Source of the DNA: Streptomyces silaceus | Lineage (GTDB): Bacteria > Actinomycetota > Actinomycetes > Streptomycetales > Streptomycetaceae | Length of the DNA: 39,306 nucleotides | Assembly: GCF_001419745.1 (NCBI RefSeq) | Contig: NZ_LIRJ01000144.1 | Span: forward strand, 1-39,306 | Direction of reading: 5' to 3' | Part shown: positions 30,649 to 39,143 of the stretch, piece by piece | Layout of the letters: every line of letters starts with the position of its first letter | Numbering within the stretch: the first letter of the stretch is position 1 | Made by a program: the position numbers and the translations under genes | Notes under the pieces: model-generated | Database searches by the model: none | Told to the model about the DNA's origin: nothing | Seen by the model: the letters and a program-made list of their open reading frames with translations, nothing else

Positions 30649-33600
30649 TTACCCCTCGCAGGGCGGCTCGTAGTCGAGACGGGGCAGATACTCGCGCCAT
30701 TTCTCCCGGGTCAGAACACCCCGGGTGGTCGAGCAAACGCGGCTAATTGCCGCGTCGGTGTCCAGGTTCCACAGCCGGACCGTATCGGTGCCGCTGGACA
30801 CCCCGAGCATGTGGCTTTGCGGGCTGAACGACAAAAAGCTGCCTGTCTTGGCGTTGGGACTCATCGACTCCCCGATGGCGGAGGCCTCCGAGGGCCGCCG
30901 GACGTCCCACAGCCGCACCTTGTTGTCGTTGCCGCCGCTCGCCAGCGCGTCCCCGTCCCGGCTGAACGTCAGCGACACGACCGCGTCCGTGTGCCCGGTG
31001 AGCGTGGGGCCGAACCGCGTGGCCCTGCGCGGGTCCGCGACGCTCCACAGCCGGACCGTGCCGTCGTCGCTGCCGCTGGCGAGGGTGTTGCCGTCGGGGC
31101 TGTAGGCGAGCACGTTGATCGCGCCGAGGTGCCCCTTCAGGGCGTCGCCGAGGGCCTTCGCGCGCCGCGGATCGCCCACGTCCCAGAGCCGTACGGTGCC
31201 GTCCGCGCTCCCGCTGGCCAGGGTGTGGCCGTCCGCGCTGAAGACCAGGGCGTTGATGTACCCCTTGTGACCGGCGAGCGGCGCGCCGAACGGGCGCGGG
31301 CGCGCCGGGTCGGCGACGTTCCACAACTGGATGGTGCGGTCCGTCTGCGCGGTCGCCAGCGTGCGCCCGTCCGCGCCGAACGCGAGCGCGTGCGAGCCCG
31401 CGAACCGTGTCCTGAGCGCGACCGGCGGCCCGTAGGCGACGGGGTGCGCGGGGTCCTCGACGTTCCACAGCTGCACCGCGCGATTGCCCGTCAGCATCGC
31501 GAGCGTGCGCCCGTCCGGCGAGAACACCAGCGCCCGCGCGTCCCCCTTGCCGGGCTCGATCGGCTTGCCCAGCGCCTCGGGCCGGTCGGGATCCGCCACG
31601 TTCCACAGCCGGACCCGCTCGTCGCGCGCGGCCGTGGCGAGCACCTTCCCGTCGGGGCGGAACCCGCCGATCCGGCCGAGCATGTCCGACGTCGGGATCG
31701 ACCACAGGCGGACCTTGTTGTCGCCGCTGCCGGTGGCGAGCGTCCGTCCGTCGGGGCTGAACCCGAGGGCGTACATCTCCCCGCTGCTGCCCGCGAGCGG
31801 CTCGCCGACCTGCGAGGGACGCGCCGGATCGCGGACGTTCCACAGGCTCGCCGTGCTGTCCGCGCTGGCCGCCGCCAGCATCGTGCCGTCGGGGTTGTAG
31901 GCCACGGACCACACGGGCGCGGTGTGCTCGGCCAGCGGCGCGCCGAGCGCCTTCGCGTCCTTCGGGTCGCGCACGTCCCACAGCCGGATCGTCTCGTCCG
32001 AGCCGCCGCTGGCCAGCGTGCGGCCGTCGGGGTTGAAGGCGACGGAGTGCACCGTGCCGGAGTGACCCGTCAGCGGCTCGCCCACCGGCTCGGGACGGCG
32101 CGGATCGGCCGTGTTCCACAGCCGGATCGTGCCGTTGTCCCCGCCGGCGGCCAGCGTCCGCCCGTCCGGGCTGAACGCCACGGAGCGCACGGCCGCGGTG
32201 TGGCCGCGCAGCGTGTCGAGCCGCTCGGGCCTGCCCGTGTCCGTCACGTCCCACAGCCGGACGGTGTGGTCCTCGTTGGCGGAGGCCAGGGTGTGCCCGT
32301 CCGGGCTGAAGGCGAGCAGGTACGTGGTGCCGCCGTGGTTGGCCAAGGGCTCGCCCAGCGGCTTCGGGCGGCGCGGGTCGCGCACGTCCCACAGCCGGAT
32401 CGTGCCGTCGTCGGACGCGCTGGCCAGCGTGGTGCCGTCCGGACTGAAGACCGCGCTGCTCACCCAACTGGTGTGGCCCGTGAGGGGCTTGCCCAGGGGC
32501 TTGGGGCGCGTGGGGTGCGTCACGTCCCACAGCCGGACCGTCCGGTCGTAGCTCGCGGTGGCGAGCAGCCGTCCGCTCGGGCTGAACGAGGTCAGGTAGA
32601 CGGCTCCGGTGTGGCCGAGCAGCGGGGTGGCCAGCGGCGCGTTCACGATCGAGATCAGCCGGTTCTGCGTGGCCTCGTCGTCCGGCCGCAGGCGGTGTGC
32701 CACCAGGTCGAGCTGCGCGGACAGCGACGGGTCCGTGGTCTGCGCGCGGTCGGCCTCGGCGACCACTTGCTGGAAGACGGCGTCGTCCCGCTGCTGGCCC
32801 GCGACCACCGCGGAGACGACGGCCACGATCGACAGGACGACCAGGGCGGCCACCGCGCCGCGGGCGATCCAGACCGTACGCCGCCGCAGCCGCGCCGAGG
32901 CCGCGAGGAACTCCACGGCGGCCCGGGTCAGGAAGGTGTCCCCGGCTGACTTCGCCCAGGCGCGGGCCTGCTCCAGACGGGAGCCCCGGTAGAGCAGCGA
33001 CGCGTCGCGGTCCGACTCCTCCCAGGCCCTGCCGTCCTCCTCCAGGCGCTGGCGCAGCAGATGGTCGTTGCGGTCCTCGTCGATCCAGTCGCGCAGCCTC
33101 GGCCAGGCGTGCAGCAGCGCCTCGTGCGTGATCTCCACGGTCTCCGCGTCGAGCGTCACGAGCCGCGCCCGGACCAGCGCCTCCAGCGACTCCTCGGTCT
33201 TGCGGGGGTCCGACGACTCCTCCGCCAGCTGGCGCCGCGTCCCTCTTCTGCGGGTGGCCTGGGTGTCCTCGCCGAGGCGGACGAGACGCAGCAGGAGCAG
33301 CCGTGCGGCGGAGCGCGCCGCCGGGTCGAGGCCGGACCAGGCGCGCTCGGCGGTCGCCGCGACCGCGCCCTGGATGCCGCCGGCCGCGCGGTAGCCGGCC
33401 AGCGTGAGCCGTCCGGTCTTGCGCCGCTGCCAGGTGGCGAGCAGGGCGTGCGACAGGAGCGGCAGCACGCCCGCGTCGTGCGCCCCGCGCGGCCCGTCCG
33501 TGCTCACCTCGCGGATGATCAGCTCCGCGAGACCGGGTTCGAGTTCGAGCCCGACGGCCTTGGCGGGGCCGGTCACCGCGTCGCGCAGCTCGGTGGAGGT

Positions 33601-34704
33601 CAGCGGTCCGAGCACCATGTGGCGGTGCTGGAGGGCGTCGGCGAGTTCGGGGTGGGCGAGGCACTGCTCGTAGAAGTCGGCGCGGATGCCGAGGACGACG
33701 CGGGCGGGGGCGCTGTCACCGGAGTCGCCCGCGTCCCCGGGCTCCCCGGGCGAGCACGCGGCGTGCAGCAGCCGGATGAACGTACGCCGCTCCGCCTCGT
33801 CCGAGCAGAGGGTGAACGTCTCCTCGAACTGGTCCACGATGACGACGGGCCGGGCACCGTCCGGCGCCTCCTGCCGCGCCCAGGCGGCGACGGCCTCCCG
33901 CACGGCGTGCGCGAACCGCGTGCCGCCGGCCCCGTCGGGGTCCACGTCCGACGCCGGTCCGGTGGCGGAGGCTGCGGAGAGGACGTGCTTGAGCTCGGGC
34001 ATGTGCCGGACGAGCTCCATGAGGGGTTCGCCGCCGGGCACGAGCTGGAGCACGGGCCCGGCCGGAGCGTCCTCGTCCGCCTCGCTCAGCACCCCGTCCC
34101 GCAGCGCGGGCACGAGACCGGCGTTGAGGAGAGAGGACTTCCCCGCACCGGAAGCGCCCACGAGCATCACGAGCCCGCCCGACTCCTCGGTCGCGCGCAG
34201 CTGCTCGGCGAGGGCCCGCGTGCTGCGCTCGCGGCCGAAGAACCACCGGGCGTCCTCCTGGCGGTACGAGGCCAGCCCCCGGTAGGGGCACACGCCGGGG
34301 ATGGCGGGGGGCTCGGCGGGCGCCCGCGTCTCGTCCTCGGCGGCCGACGCGGCGCGGTCGCCGGCCGGGTTGGCCACCGCGCGCTCCCACAGGAGCTGCC
34401 ACTGGGCGATGTCGTACAGCCCCGCGGACACCGGCGAGGGCCGCTCGCGCCGGGCCTCGGGGATCAGGACATGGAGGACGGCGGCGAGTGCGGCGAACTG
34501 CGCGGGCACGTTCTTGGCCCGCCGCCAGTCGCTGATCCGCTGCGCGGAGACCCGTACGGGACGCCCGCGTTCGTCGATCCGCTGGAGCCGCACGACCGAC
34601 TCGGCCACCCGCTGGAGAGGCGGATTCCCGGCCTCCTTGTAGAGCAGCGCGAGGCGCTCCGCGAAGGCCGTACGCGCTCCCGAGTCGGAACCCACGGCCT
34701 CCAC
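30649..34704 (-). CDS. HTH-nSTAND NTPase-TM-WD40 protein
   Basis: A 1351-residue protein. Residues 1-85 resemble an Xre-like helix-turn-helix (VSAQRISDWRRAKNVPAQFAALAAVL). A novel STAND P-loop NTPase spans about 138-460, preceded by the typical CPYRGLASYRQEDARWFFGRE entry motif, with Walker A GASGAGKSS (183-191) and Walker B VVIVDQFEE (287-295). A helical region follows to about 610 and one membrane helix (612-636). I count 14 WD40 repeats from about 695 to 1340, enough for two seven-bladed propellers. STAND proteins switch from an inactive monomer to an oligomer when their repeats sense a signal; some act in phage defence. GTG at 34704 has a crowded ribosome binding site; the next GTG, three codons later, is an alternative. 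Confidence 0.9.
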   Translation of the reverse strand: MEAVGSDSGARTAFAERLALLYKEAGNPPLQRVAESVVRLQRIDERGRPVRVSAQRISDWRRAKNVPAQFAALAAVLHVLIPEARRERPSPVSAGLYDIAQWQLLWERAVANPAGDRAASAAEDETRAPAEPPAIPGVCPYRGLASYRQEDARWFFGRERSTRALAEQLRATEESGGLVMLVGASGAGKSSLLNAGLVPALRDGVLSEADEDAPAGPVLQLVPGGEPLMELVRHMPELKHVLSAASATGPASDVDPDGAGGTRFAHAVREAVAAWARQEAPDGARPVVIVDQFEETFTLCSDEAERRTFIRLLHAACSPGEPGDAGDSGDSAPARVVLGIRADFYEQCLAHPELADALQHRHMVLGPLTSTELRDAVTGPAKAVGLELEPGLAELIIREVSTDGPRGAHDAGVLPLLSHALLATWQRRKTGRLTLAGYRAAGGIQGAVAATAERAWSGLDPAARSAARLLLLRLVRLGEDTQATRRRGTRRQLAEESSDPRKTEESLEALVRARLVTLDAETVEITHEALLHAWPRLRDWIDEDRNDHLLRQRLEEDGRAWEESDRDASLLYRGSRLEQARAWAKSAGDTFLTRAAVEFLAASARLRRRTVWIARGAVAALVVLSIVAVVSAVVAGQQRDDAVFQQVVAEADRAQTTDPSLSAQLDLVAHRLRPDDEATQNRLISIVNAPLATPLLGHTGAVYLTSFSPSGRLLATASYDRTVRLWDVTHPTRPKPLGKPLTGHTSWVSSAVFSPDGTTLASASDDGTIRLWDVRDPRRPKPLGEPLANHGGTTYLLAFSPDGHTLASANEDHTVRLWDVTDTGRPERLDTLRGHTAAVRSVAFSPDGRTLAAGGDNGTIRLWNTADPRRPEPVGEPLTGHSGTVHSVAFNPDGRTLASGGSDETIRLWDVRDPKDAKALGAPLAEHTAPVWSVAYNPDGTMLAAASADSTASLWNVRDPARPSQVGEPLAGSSGEMYALGFSPDGRTLATGSGDNKVRLWSIPTSDMLGRIGGFRPDGKVLATAARDERVRLWNVADPDRPEALGKPIEPGKGDARALVFSPDGRTLAMLTGNRAVQLWNVEDPAHPVAYGPPVALRTRFAGSHALAFGADGRTLATAQTDRTIQLWNVADPARPRPFGAPLAGHKGYINALVFSADGHTLASGSADGTVRLWDVGDPRRAKALGDALKGHLGAINVLAYSPDGNTLASGSDDGTVRLWSVADPRRATRFGPTLTGHTDAVVSLTFSRDGDALASGGNDNKVRLWDVRRPSEASAIGESMSPNAKTGSFLSFSPQSHMLGVSSGTDTVRLWNLDTDAAISRVCSTTRGVLTREKWREYLPRLDYEPPCEG

Positions 34705-34719
34705 CCCTCACTTCCGCCC

Positions 34720-34795
34720 CACCCGGACATCCGGACCGGAAAACTCACTTTATACGGCTGACCTGCGGATAAGCGGTCCGGATGACTCCGGAACC
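34720..34795 (-). promoter_or_regulatory. nSTAND gene promoter region with repeated CCGGA motifs
   Basis: A TATAAA element lies at 34749-34754 on the minus strand, a good -10 about 45 bases before the start codon; no clear -35 is visible. CCGGA occurs five times between about 34724 and 34794, two of them as the self-complementary TCCGGA at 34777-34782 and 34787-34792. The spacing suggests an operator, perhaps for the protein's own HTH. Confidence 0.4.
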
Positions 34796-35191
34796 TCCTC
34801 GGGGAGAGCCACAGCTGGCAGGATCGCGACCAGTCGCCGACCGACCGCGCAGCGTCAGGGCAGGCCGACGGCCCGCTCCTCGGACGGGCCACCTGAGGCT
34901 TCGCGCGCGCTTGGCCGGCTTTCGCCGGACGGACGAAGTGGTGGCGGTGAACCCGCCACGTGAAACTCGCAAGAACCGTGAAGTCGGTCATCTCCGGACC
35001 ACTTTCGCAAGGAACGCGGATCCGGACTCTTCACCGACCCGCGCCGATACGCCGACATGGCGCGGTTCGACAGCTGCCGCGTCGTTCGGCACCGGTCCCC
35101 ACGAGGGGAGGGACCGGCGCCGAAACGACGCGGTACAGCACCTTCCCCGGCACGGGGCGACCACCCGATGAGCGGCACTCCCGACTGCTCC

Positions 35192-35245
35192 GGGTCCACC
35201 GGGTCCTCCGGGTCCTCCGGGTCCTCCGGGTCCTCCGGGTCCACC
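35192..35245. repeat. Six-copy 9-base tandem repeat
   Basis: GGGTCCTCC is repeated four times without mismatch (35201-35236), flanked on each side by one GGGTCCACC unit. In every frame it gives a simple three-residue peptide repeat (Gly-Ser-Ser, Asp-Pro-Glu or collagen-like). This is a minisatellite that may vary between strains. Confidence 0.85.
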
Positions 35246-35358
35246 GTGCTCTCCCGGTCCTCCAGGTTCTCCATGACGATCGGGCCCCTCAGCGTCGTCG
35301 AGGGGCACACCCTCCTCTCCGCCCGCTGCCCCTGATCGACCACCACAAACCGCCGTGG

Positions 35359-35377
35359 CCCGCGCCCCCGGCGCGGG
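35359..35377 (-). terminator. Hairpin downstream of the STAS gene
   Basis: CCCGCGCC and GGCGCGGG form a perfect eight-base stem with a CCC loop, 15 bases beyond the STAS stop on the minus strand. There is no T run. Probable terminator of the PP2C-ANTAR-STAS run. Confidence 0.5.
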
Positions 35378-35391
35378 TGAGGTCGCGTCGG

Positions 35392-35757
35392 TCAGGCCGC
35401 TGCCTGGGGTGGTGTGGGCGCGGGCAGCCGGCTCAGGATGTCGAATCCCAGACGTAACCGTGGATGGGTGAGCAGGCGAAGGGTCGCGCGGCGCGTGCAG
35501 ATCAGGCGCATCCGCCCGCGGCGGCCGCTGGTCCTCGATCGCGCGCGATCGAGGACCCGCACTCCGGCGCCGTCGATGAAGTCGACCGCGCGGAGGTCGA
35601 TCAGCAGGTCGGTGTCGCCGCTACGGGTCAGGGCGTCGAGGCAGTCGGTGACGCCGGGCGCGGTGTGGATGTCGATTTCGCCGCACAGGGCCACCAGGAT
35701 GCAGCCCGCGTAGGAGCGGACATCCCTGACACAGGTGGGCGCGGGAGGTGAGGTCAT
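35392..35757 (-). CDS. STAS domain protein without the usual phosphoserine
   Basis: A 121-residue STAS domain protein of the anti-sigma factor antagonist type. The core runs ILVALCGEIDIHTAPGVTDCLDAL...TDLLIDLRAVDFIDGAGVRVLDRARS. In SpoIIAA/RsbV proteins the FMDSSG loop carries the serine phosphorylated by the anti-sigma kinase; here it reads FIDGAG, so both serines are replaced by Gly and Ala. Classical phospho-switching at that site is therefore excluded; it may bind constitutively or use other control. ATG at 35757 has AGAGGG upstream; a longer frame to 36015 looks noncoding. It is the last of four genes on this strand that include a PP2C phosphatase. No RsbW-like kinase is in view. Confidence 0.85.
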   Translation of the reverse strand: MTSPPAPTCVRDVRSYAGCILVALCGEIDIHTAPGVTDCLDALTRSGDTDLLIDLRAVDFIDGAGVRVLDRARSRTSGRRGRMRLICTRRATLRLLTHPRLRLGFDILSRLPAPTPPQAAA

Positions 35758-35959
35758 GACGACCCTCTCGAAGGCGGATGTCCCCGGGGGACCGGCAGCC
35801 AACGGGATCCGGGTCGGCATTCCAGAGGATGGCGGGTCGTGCCCGACTTCTGAGGGGTTCCGCCGAAGTGCTGCGCTCGTCCCCGCCCGGCTGCTATCCG
35901 GCGACGGGTTCGGACGCGCTGGAGGACGCGCTTCCCGGCAGCCGTCGCCACCGGATGCG

Positions 35960-36679
35960 TCAGGGCGTGACGTCCCCGTTGTCGTCCAGGCGCAGTCTGC
36001 GGGCCAGCACGTCACGGGCGACGTCCAGGAGGGGCCGGCCGTGGCTGAAGGCGTGGCCGCGCAGCCGGATGAGGGCGTGGTCGCAGTCGGTGTCCAGCTG
36101 GTCCGCGAGCATGCCGGTGGCCTGGTGGACCTCGGCGAAGTGGAGGCCGGGCTCGTCGAGCAGCGGAGTGTGGGGCAGCTCTTCCTGGGGGGTGGTGGCG
36201 AGGGTGATCCGGGCGATGGCGCCGGCCAGCCCGAAGGCGTCGGTGAGCTGGGCGGTGGACATCGGGCCGGGGCGGGTGCGATGACCGGTGAGGGCGCCGA
36301 GCGCGACGACCCCGACGCGCAGCGGGAAGGAGAACACCGCGCGGACGCCCAGCGCCTCGATGGAACCCGGCAGGCCGGGCCAGCGCTCGGTGGCGAACGT
36401 GGAGACGTCGGCCACGTCGGGCAGCAGCATCAGGGCCCCGTGGCGGGCGGCGTCCAGACTCGGACCCTGGCCCTGGACCTGCTGCAGGTCCTCCAGCGCG
36501 AGGGTGTGCTCACCGAAGGACTGCACCAGCTCGGCCTGGCCGCCTCTCGGGGCCAGGAGCAGGCCGAGGCCGTCCAGGCCCAGCACGTCGGCGAAGGCCG
36601 CGAAGGGGAGGGGAACCGGGCCGGGGCCGGTGTGGGAGCTGAGGGCGCGCAGGTAGTCGGCCATCACCGGACGGGTCAC
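35960..36679 (-). CDS. GAF-ANTAR domain protein, HQATGM type
   Basis: A 239-residue protein. A GAF-like domain (about 20-165; VQGQGPSLDAARHGALMLLPDV...AVFSFPLRVGVVALGALTGHR) is followed by an ANTAR-type domain (about 182-235; FAEVHQATGMLADQLDTDCDHALIRLRGHAFSHGRPLLDVARDVLARRLRL). It closely parallels the HQATGM-type protein at 17472. I chose the GTG at 36679, which has AAGGGGGG eight bases upstream; the ATG at 36664 and a longer frame to 36730 are less likely. It lies 76 bases after the EQAKG-type gene on the same strand and about 200 before the STAS gene. Confidence 0.85.
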   Translation of the reverse strand: MTRPVMADYLRALSSHTGPGPVPLPFAAFADVLGLDGLGLLLAPRGGQAELVQSFGEHTLALEDLQQVQGQGPSLDAARHGALMLLPDVADVSTFATERWPGLPGSIEALGVRAVFSFPLRVGVVALGALTGHRTRPGPMSTAQLTDAFGLAGAIARITLATTPQEELPHTPLLDEPGLHFAEVHQATGMLADQLDTDCDHALIRLRGHAFSHGRPLLDVARDVLARRLRLDDNGDVTP

Positions 36680-36755
36680 CGAAGCCGCCCCCCTTCGGGC
36701 GCGGTACGGATCGTCCGGTGGCCGGCCCACCGGTCGGCGCCGATGGGCCGGTGCT

Positions 36756-37499
36756 TCACCGATCGCGCCGGGGGAGAAGCGACACGTCGGCCGTGCCCTG
36801 CAGGACCTGGCGGGCGATCTCGGTGAGCCGCGTCTGGTGATCGCGTGCGTGGCGGCGCATGAGGGTGAACGCTTCCTCGACGCCGATGGCGCGGCGGTTC
36901 GCGAGGTACCCCTTGGCCTGCTCGATGACGACGCGGCTGTCCAGGGCGGCCTGCAGCTGTGCGGTCACCGTCATCTGCTCGCTCACGGCCCGCTGCTGCA
37001 GGACACCGATGGTGGCGGTGTCGGCGAGCGCCTGGGCCAGCCGCACCTGGGGGTCCTCCAGCGGTCCGGGCCGGTCCCGGAAGAGGTTCAGGGCCCCGAT
37101 CACGTGGTCGTGCAAGCGGAGCGGCGCCGCCACGACCGAGGTGAAGCCGAGTTCCACGGCCCGCGGCGCGAACCGGGGCCAGCGCGTCGCGGCCGCTTGC
37201 GTCGCCAGCGGTACGTCAGAGACCTGTTCCCCGGTCCGGAAGCAGTCCCGGCAGGGGCCTTCGTCCCACTCGATGCTGGCCAGTTCCAGTCGGCGGGTGC
37301 GCTCGTCGGAGGCGGCGGCGTCCACGAGCCGGCCGCCGGGAGTGGCGAGCAGGACCCCGGCCGCCGCCACGTCCAGCAGCTCCACGCAGTGCTCGGCCAG
37401 AGTGTGCAGGAAACCGATGACGTCGAAGTCCTTTACCAAGGTGTCGGCGAGGTCGACGAACGCGGTCGCCAACTGCTCCTCACGCGGCAGTCCAGGCAT
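36756..37499 (-). CDS. GAF-ANTAR domain protein, EQAKG type
   Basis: A 247-residue protein with a GAF domain (about 10-160; FDVIGFLHTLAEHCVELLDVAAAGVLLA...GPCRDCFRTGEQVSDVPL...APLRLHDHVIGALNLFRD) and a canonical ANTAR domain (about 180-235; LQAALDSRVVIEQAKGYLANRR...EAFTLMRRHARDHQTRLTEIARQVL). Cys residues in GPCRDCF match those of the protein at 16720 (GPCAECY), hinting at a metal or redox site shared by this subgroup. ATG at 37499 follows a GGAGGTGGGTGGGG run. It lies 65 bases downstream of the PP2C gene and probably shares its transcript. Confidence 0.9.
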   Translation of the reverse strand: MPGLPREEQLATAFVDLADTLVKDFDVIGFLHTLAEHCVELLDVAAAGVLLATPGGRLVDAAASDERTRRLELASIEWDEGPCRDCFRTGEQVSDVPLATQAAATRWPRFAPRAVELGFTSVVAAPLRLHDHVIGALNLFRDRPGPLEDPQVRLAQALADTATIGVLQQRAVSEQMTVTAQLQAALDSRVVIEQAKGYLANRRAIGVEEAFTLMRRHARDHQTRLTEIARQVLQGTADVSLLPRRDR

Positions 37500-37564
37500 G
37501 CCCCACCCACCTCCAAGAAGGATCCGGGGACACCTTCCCACAGATCGCCGTCTCCCCCCGCCAC

Positions 37565-39004
37565 TCAGTCACGTCCCCCTCGTACCCGTCGTATGCCCTG
37601 ACCGGGGAGGGGCACGCTGGTGTGGGTGGTGCCCGAGGCCCCGACGGGCGCGCCGCCGGCTTCCGGGGGCGTGGCGCTCAGCGCCAGGAGGGCCACGTCG
37701 TCCGCCGGGCCGTCGGGGAAGGTGGCCAGGAGCGTGGTGAGGTCGTCGATGATCGCGGCCGCGCCGGGCGCCGCGCTGGTGGCCGCGTGGTGGGCGAGGT
37801 GCGCGGCGAGGTTCTCCTCGTCGAACCGGCCGCCGTGGGAGGTGCGGGACGCGATGAGCCCGTCGCTGTACAGGAGCAGCGCCTCGCCCGGTGCCAGGCG
37901 CAACGTCCGGGAGACGAACGGCGCCTCGGCGAGTACGCCGAGGAGCATGCCGCCGGTCAGCTCCATCGGTTCCGCGCGGGGCCGCAGCCCGTCGAGGGCC
38001 GGACGCAGGTGGTACGCGGGAGGGTGGCCGCCCCCTGTCAGCGTGATGGCGAATCCGCCCGCGGGATCGGGTGCCAGGGTGCCGAGGACCAGGGTGCACA
38101 GGCGGACGTCGGCGGCCCGATCCGGCAACAGGGCCTTGTTCAGCGTCTCCAGGACGGTGCGCGGGTCGGTCTCCAGCGGTGCCGTGGCGCGCAGGGTGTC
38201 GCGGATCAGCGAGGTGAGCGCGGCCGCCGTCGTGCCTCGGCCGCTCACGTCACCGAGGCAGAACGCCCACCGGTCGGTGCCGAGCGGGAAGACGTCGTAG
38301 AAGTCGCCGCCGACGTCGTGGACGGACGCGGTCGTGTAGTGGCAGGCCGCCTGCAGGCCCGGCACCTGGGGCAGGGCCGGCGGCAGCAGGGTGCTCTGCA
38401 GGGCCGCGGCGAACTCGGCGGTGCGGGCCCGGTCCCGCTCGGCCCGGTCGCGTGCCGCGGTGGCGGCGTCGAGGAGTTCGCGTTCCCTGCGCAGGACGCG
38501 CAGCGCGGAGAGCCGCAGCTCCAGCTGGTCCATGACCAGCGCGGCCAGGTCGGTCAGGGCGGCGGCCCGCTCCCGTGTGATCCGGCGGGGCCGGACGTCC
38601 AGGACGTCGACCGCGCCGAGCCGGTGGCCGTCCGGCGTGGTGATGGGGGCGGCGGCGTAGAACCGGACACCGGCCGGGCCGGTCACCATCGGGTGCGCTC
38701 GGGCGCGGGGATCGCGGTGGGTGTCGCGGATGACCAAGGGAGCGTCGGAGAGGATCACCGAGGTGCTCAGGCACGCGTCCCGGCCGGCCTGGGTGACACG
38801 GTCGAGTCCGTACGCGGCCTTGAACCAGACCCGGTCGGTGTCGACGATCGTCACCGTCGCCATCGGCGCGCCGAAGAGGCGCGCGGCCAGCGCGGCGATC
38901 CGGTCGAACGCCCCGTCCGGCGGGGTGCCCAGGATGTCGTAGCGGCGTACCGCCTCGATGCGCCGCGCCTCCCGGTCCTGATCTCGCTCAGGGGGAAACT
39001 CCAT
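37565..39004 (-). CDS. GAF-PP2C (RsbU/SpoIIE-type) serine phosphatase
   Basis: A 479-residue protein. A GAF domain (about 25-165; RIAALAARLFGAPMATVTIVDTDRVWFKAAYGL...YAAAPITTPDGHRLGAVDVLD) and a coiled linker (about 170-210) precede a PPM/SpoIIE phosphatase domain (about 215-450). The metal-binding acidic residues are present in VHDVGGDFYDVF, LGDVSGRGT, LYSDGLIASR and ADDVALLAL. Such enzymes dephosphorylate STAS-domain antagonists in partner-switching pathways. A STAS gene lies at the end of the same gene run, but it lacks the normal target serine. ATG at 39004 has AGGA eight bases upstream; the frame up to 39121 is low-complexity and probably not translated. It is the first gene of the PP2C-ANTAR-ANTAR-STAS run. 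Confidence 0.92.
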   Translation of the reverse strand: MEFPPERDQDREARRIEAVRRYDILGTPPDGAFDRIAALAARLFGAPMATVTIVDTDRVWFKAAYGLDRVTQAGRDACLSTSVILSDAPLVIRDTHRDPRARAHPMVTGPAGVRFYAAAPITTPDGHRLGAVDVLDVRPRRITRERAAALTDLAALVMDQLELRLSALRVLRRERELLDAATAARDRAERDRARTAEFAAALQSTLLPPALPQVPGLQAACHYTTASVHDVGGDFYDVFPLGTDRWAFCLGDVSGRGTTAAALTSLIRDTLRATAPLETDPRTVLETLNKALLPDRAADVRLCTLVLGTLAPDPAGGFAITLTGGGHPPAYHLRPALDGLRPRAEPMELTGGMLLGVLAEAPFVSRTLRLAPGEALLLYSDGLIASRTSHGGRFDEENLAAHLAHHAATSAAPGAAAIIDDLTTLLATFPDGPADDVALLALSATPPEAGGAPVGASGTTHTSVPLPGQGIRRVRGGRD

Positions 39005-39143
39005 GCGTCCCGTCCTGTACGTCGTGTTCCGGTCGCTCGGACAGCTGCGTACGGGCGTCGGCGTCCTCGTGCGAGCGTAGTCCCGGACCCTTCGGACCGG
39101 GAGGTCGTAAACCGCCCTCAAGTCCCCTGTAAAGGGCGGGAGT

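Larger units (their letters stand above)
34705..35391. other. 690-base intergenic region between nSTAND and STAS genes
   Basis: No gene is well supported. It holds the nSTAND promoter with a cluster of CCGGA motifs, a 9-base tandem repeat at 35192-35245, a hairpin near 35283-35310 (GCCCCT/AGGGGC) and a perfect hairpin at 35359-35377. A minus-strand frame from an ATG at 35274 would begin MENLEDRESTVDPEDPEDPE, but beyond the repeat it reads like noncoding sequence. Confidence 0.45.

Noticed and set aside
35192..35245. CRISPR array
   Set aside because: The units are 9 bases with no spacers; it is a simple tandem repeat.
34855..35346. Peptide frames across the 9-base repeat (DPE repeats or collagen-like Gly-Gly-Pro)
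   Set aside because: All frames are open only because the repeat unit is a multiple of three; sequence outside the repeat does not look coding.
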